DNA from: Candidatus Gastranaerophilales bacterium
GTDB taxonomy: Bacteria; Cyanobacteriota; Vampirovibrionia; Gastranaerophilales; Gastranaerophilaceae
NCBI GenBank assembly: GCA_944323095.1
Contig: CALURE010000096.1
Location: 1-6,115 of the forward strand
Length of the DNA stretch: 6,115 nt
Direction: 5' to 3'
Shown one piece after another: positions 4,871 through 6,115 of this stretch. Every line of letters starts with the position of its first letter. Within the stretch, counting starts at the first letter, position 1. Both the position numbers and the translations under genes were made by a program. The notes beneath the pieces are model-generated. The model was given only the letters and a program-made list of their open reading frames with translations. It made no database searches and was not told the origin of the DNA.

Positions 4871-5179
4871 TCATAAAACTATTGCTTCCTTCAAAATTTT
4901 ATCTTTTATAAATTTTTTTAAACTGTTATATGTTCCAAGATCAATTTTTTTATTAAAAAGTTTTGTAAGGTAATCTTGCAGATCAATAAATTCAAACATA
5001 TCAACAGGCTGCTTAAAAGTTACAAGTAAATCAATGTCGCTGTGTGATGTCTGAAGATTTTTTGCATAAGAACCAAATAAAAAAAACTTATCTACAAAAT
5101 ATTTTTTTTCAAAATAATCTTTGCTTTCATGGATAATTTTTCTAATTTCATCTACTGAATATACTTTATCATTATTCAT
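4871..5179 (-). CDS. mntA: MntA-like minimal nucleotidyltransferase antitoxin
   Basis: A small cytoplasmic nucleotidyltransferase (102 residues) of the DNA polymerase beta superfamily. In the studied HepT/MntA pairs this protein neutralises the toxin by attaching AMP to the Tyr of its RX4HXY motif. The active-site signature GSX10DXD is intact: G36-S37, then D48 and D50 (GSYAKNLQTSHSDIDLLV). A third acidic residue, D80, lies in KKIDLGTY. The protein precedes hepT, and its TGA stop overlaps an ATG (ATGA), a common coupling arrangement. No Shine-Dalgarno sequence precedes the ATG at 5179, and no other in-frame Met occurs before residue 61. The promoter just upstream suggests a leaderless message. 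The coding sequence is more AT-rich than speE or rseP, which would fit horizontal acquisition, as is common for such modules. Confidence 0.92.
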   Translation of the reverse strand: MNNDKVYSVDEIRKIIHESKDYFEKKYFVDKFFLFGSYAKNLQTSHSDIDLLVTFKQPVDMFEFIDLQDYLTKLFNKKIDLGTYNSLKKFIKDKILKEAIVL

Positions 5180-5185
5180 AATTGC

Positions 5186-5214
5186 ATTATAACATAATTT
5201 TAAAAATTTTTGAA
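5186..5214 (-). promoter_or_regulatory. Extended -10 promoter for mntA-hepT, probably leaderless
   Basis: On the minus strand TGTTATAAT (5194-5186) is a perfect extended -10 (TGnTATAAT). TTCAAA (5214-5209) lies 17 bp upstream as a 4-of-6 -35 box. The expected start point, about seven bases after the -10, falls at or next to the A of the mntA ATG at 5179, leaving no room for a ribosome binding site. Confidence 0.65.
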
Positions 5215-5236
5215 TATTTTTAAATTTCTAAAATAA

Positions 5237-6115
5237 TTAATTATCAATCTTTTTTACCTTTTGTACAATCTTTTCTATAACCGAAAGCTTTGCAAAATCG
5301 TCTCTGATTTCCTGCGCCTTTCTCTCCAGCTGGTTATAAACCTGCGAATTTATCTCGGCGCCTACAAGAATTAACACTGATGTGTAATAAAGCCATACCA
5401 TTAAAACAGCAAATGCCCCGATTGTGCCGTAAACCATATTATAAGTTTTCAAATTGTTAACGTAAATCGAAAATCCCCATGAACCTATTAACCAGAAAGT
5501 TACGAAAAACCATGTGCCGGGGATTGCACTCTTCCTTTTAAATCTTTCATTCCCTCTAAGGTCAGGCAAAATATAATAACTTAAAAATGCCATTAAATAC
5601 AAAGCTGCAAAAGCCACAGGCCAGCGCAGGGTTAAAAGCGTAATCGCGACACCGGCCGACATGTGAAAATGACTAACCATCAAATTTATAATAGCTTTCC
5701 CGAATACAATCAGGTTTATACTCAAAAACATAACAAGTGTGTCTACAATTACCATCAATAAAGATAAGAAACGCGTATATATAAAATTTCTGGTCTCCGC
5801 AACTTTATAAGCTCTGTTCATTCCCTTTAATACAACGGCAACAGCATTTGTAGAAAGTACAAGAGTAACGCAGAAGCCTATTATAGCCATCAAACGTCCA
5901 TGAGAAAAAATCATTGCCTCTGACAGAACTGTCTTAATCAAATCCATAGCCTGCTGGGGCATAAACGTTGCAAGAAATCTCAAAATTGGCTCCATCATTG
6001 CCTTGTTTCCCATCCAGCCAAAAACTGCAGCCAGAAAAAGCATAAAAGGGAAAATTCCTATGACCATCATAAAACCCATTTCTGCAGCCATACCGTAGAA
6101 ATCGTTTTTTATAAC
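5237..6115 (-). CDS. YihY/BrkB family inner-membrane protein (5' end beyond the window)
   Basis: A multi-pass membrane protein of the YihY/BrkB family (PF03631), once mislabelled ribonuclease BN; its function is not established. Six hydrophobic segments are visible: FMMVIGIFPFMLFLAAVFGW, the segment around MAIIGFCVTLVLSTNAVAVV, the one around FLSLLMVIVDTLVMFLSINL, then VAFAALYLMAFLSYYILPD, TWFFVTFWLIGSWGFSIYV and the family signature YGTIGAFAVLMVWLYYTSVLILVGAEIN. The C-terminus is short, cytoplasmic and charged. An ATG occurs at 6091, but the frame stays open to the window edge (V-I-K-N-D-F-Y-G before it), and family members normally carry extra N-terminal sequence before this first segment, so the true start is probably outside. 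It lies 57 bp upstream of mntA on the same strand without a clear terminator, so read-through into the toxin pair is possible. Confidence 0.9.
   Translation of the reverse strand, partial: VIKNDFYGMAAEMGFMMVIGIFPFMLFLAAVFGWMGNKAMMEPILRFLATFMPQQAMDLIKTVLSEAMIFSHGRLMAIIGFCVTLVLSTNAVAVVLKGMNRAYKVAETRNFIYTRFLSLLMVIVDTLVMFLSINLIVFGKAIINLMVSHFHMSAGVAITLLTLRWPVAFAALYLMAFLSYYILPDLRGNERFKRKSAIPGTWFFVTFWLIGSWGFSIYVNNLKTYNMVYGTIGAFAVLMVWLYYTSVLILVGAEINSQVYNQLERKAQEIRDDFAKLSVIEKIVQKVKKIDN

Overview
The window is AT-rich bacterial chromosome using the standard code (TGA occurs only as a stop, TGG for Trp). Content and style (a short pseudopilin beginning FTLAEVLITLG after a basic leader, low GC, AGGTGG and AGAGG ribosome binding sites) fit an uncultured, host-associated bacterium. 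The pilin N-terminus resembles those I recall from Gastranaerophilales/Melainabacteria (non-photosynthetic relatives of Cyanobacteria). That assignment is an inference; no marker gene here proves it.

Layout. Positions 1-535 hold no credible gene. They carry a tandem array of about 107-bp palindrome-rich repeats (family A), a further partial copy, and a minus-strand Rho-independent terminator. A type IV pilin-like prepilin gene follows on the minus strand (542-1252), divergent from a small XRE-type regulator on the plus strand (1385-1717). Between them lies a consensus sigma70 promoter (TTGACA, 17 bp, TATAAT) reading into the pilin, overlapped by two identical 12-bp near-palindromes that look like operators. 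Positions 1718-2271 hold a second palindromic array (family B), also with about 107-bp spacing and the same two-hairpin-plus-closing-stem plan as family A, then an AT-rich stretch with a probable promoter.

The conserved core is a two-gene plus-strand unit: speE (spermidine synthase) and rseP (site-2 intramembrane protease). It converges, with only 6 bp between stop codons, on a minus-strand toxin-antitoxin pair: mntA (minimal nucleotidyltransferase antitoxin) and hepT (HEPN RNase toxin). Upstream of that pair on the same strand is a YihY/BrkB-family membrane protein that runs off the right edge.

The most interesting points are these. (1) The natural hepT start (an ATG overlapping the mntA stop as ATGA) is one base out of frame with the toxin because of an A7 run, which suggests slippage, phase variation or an assembly error. 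(2) mntA appears to have a leaderless transcript from an extended -10 promoter. (3) The pilin/XRE intergenic region looks like a compact operator-promoter switch. (4) The two repeat arrays share spacing and foldable architecture, with different but still complementary closing stems.
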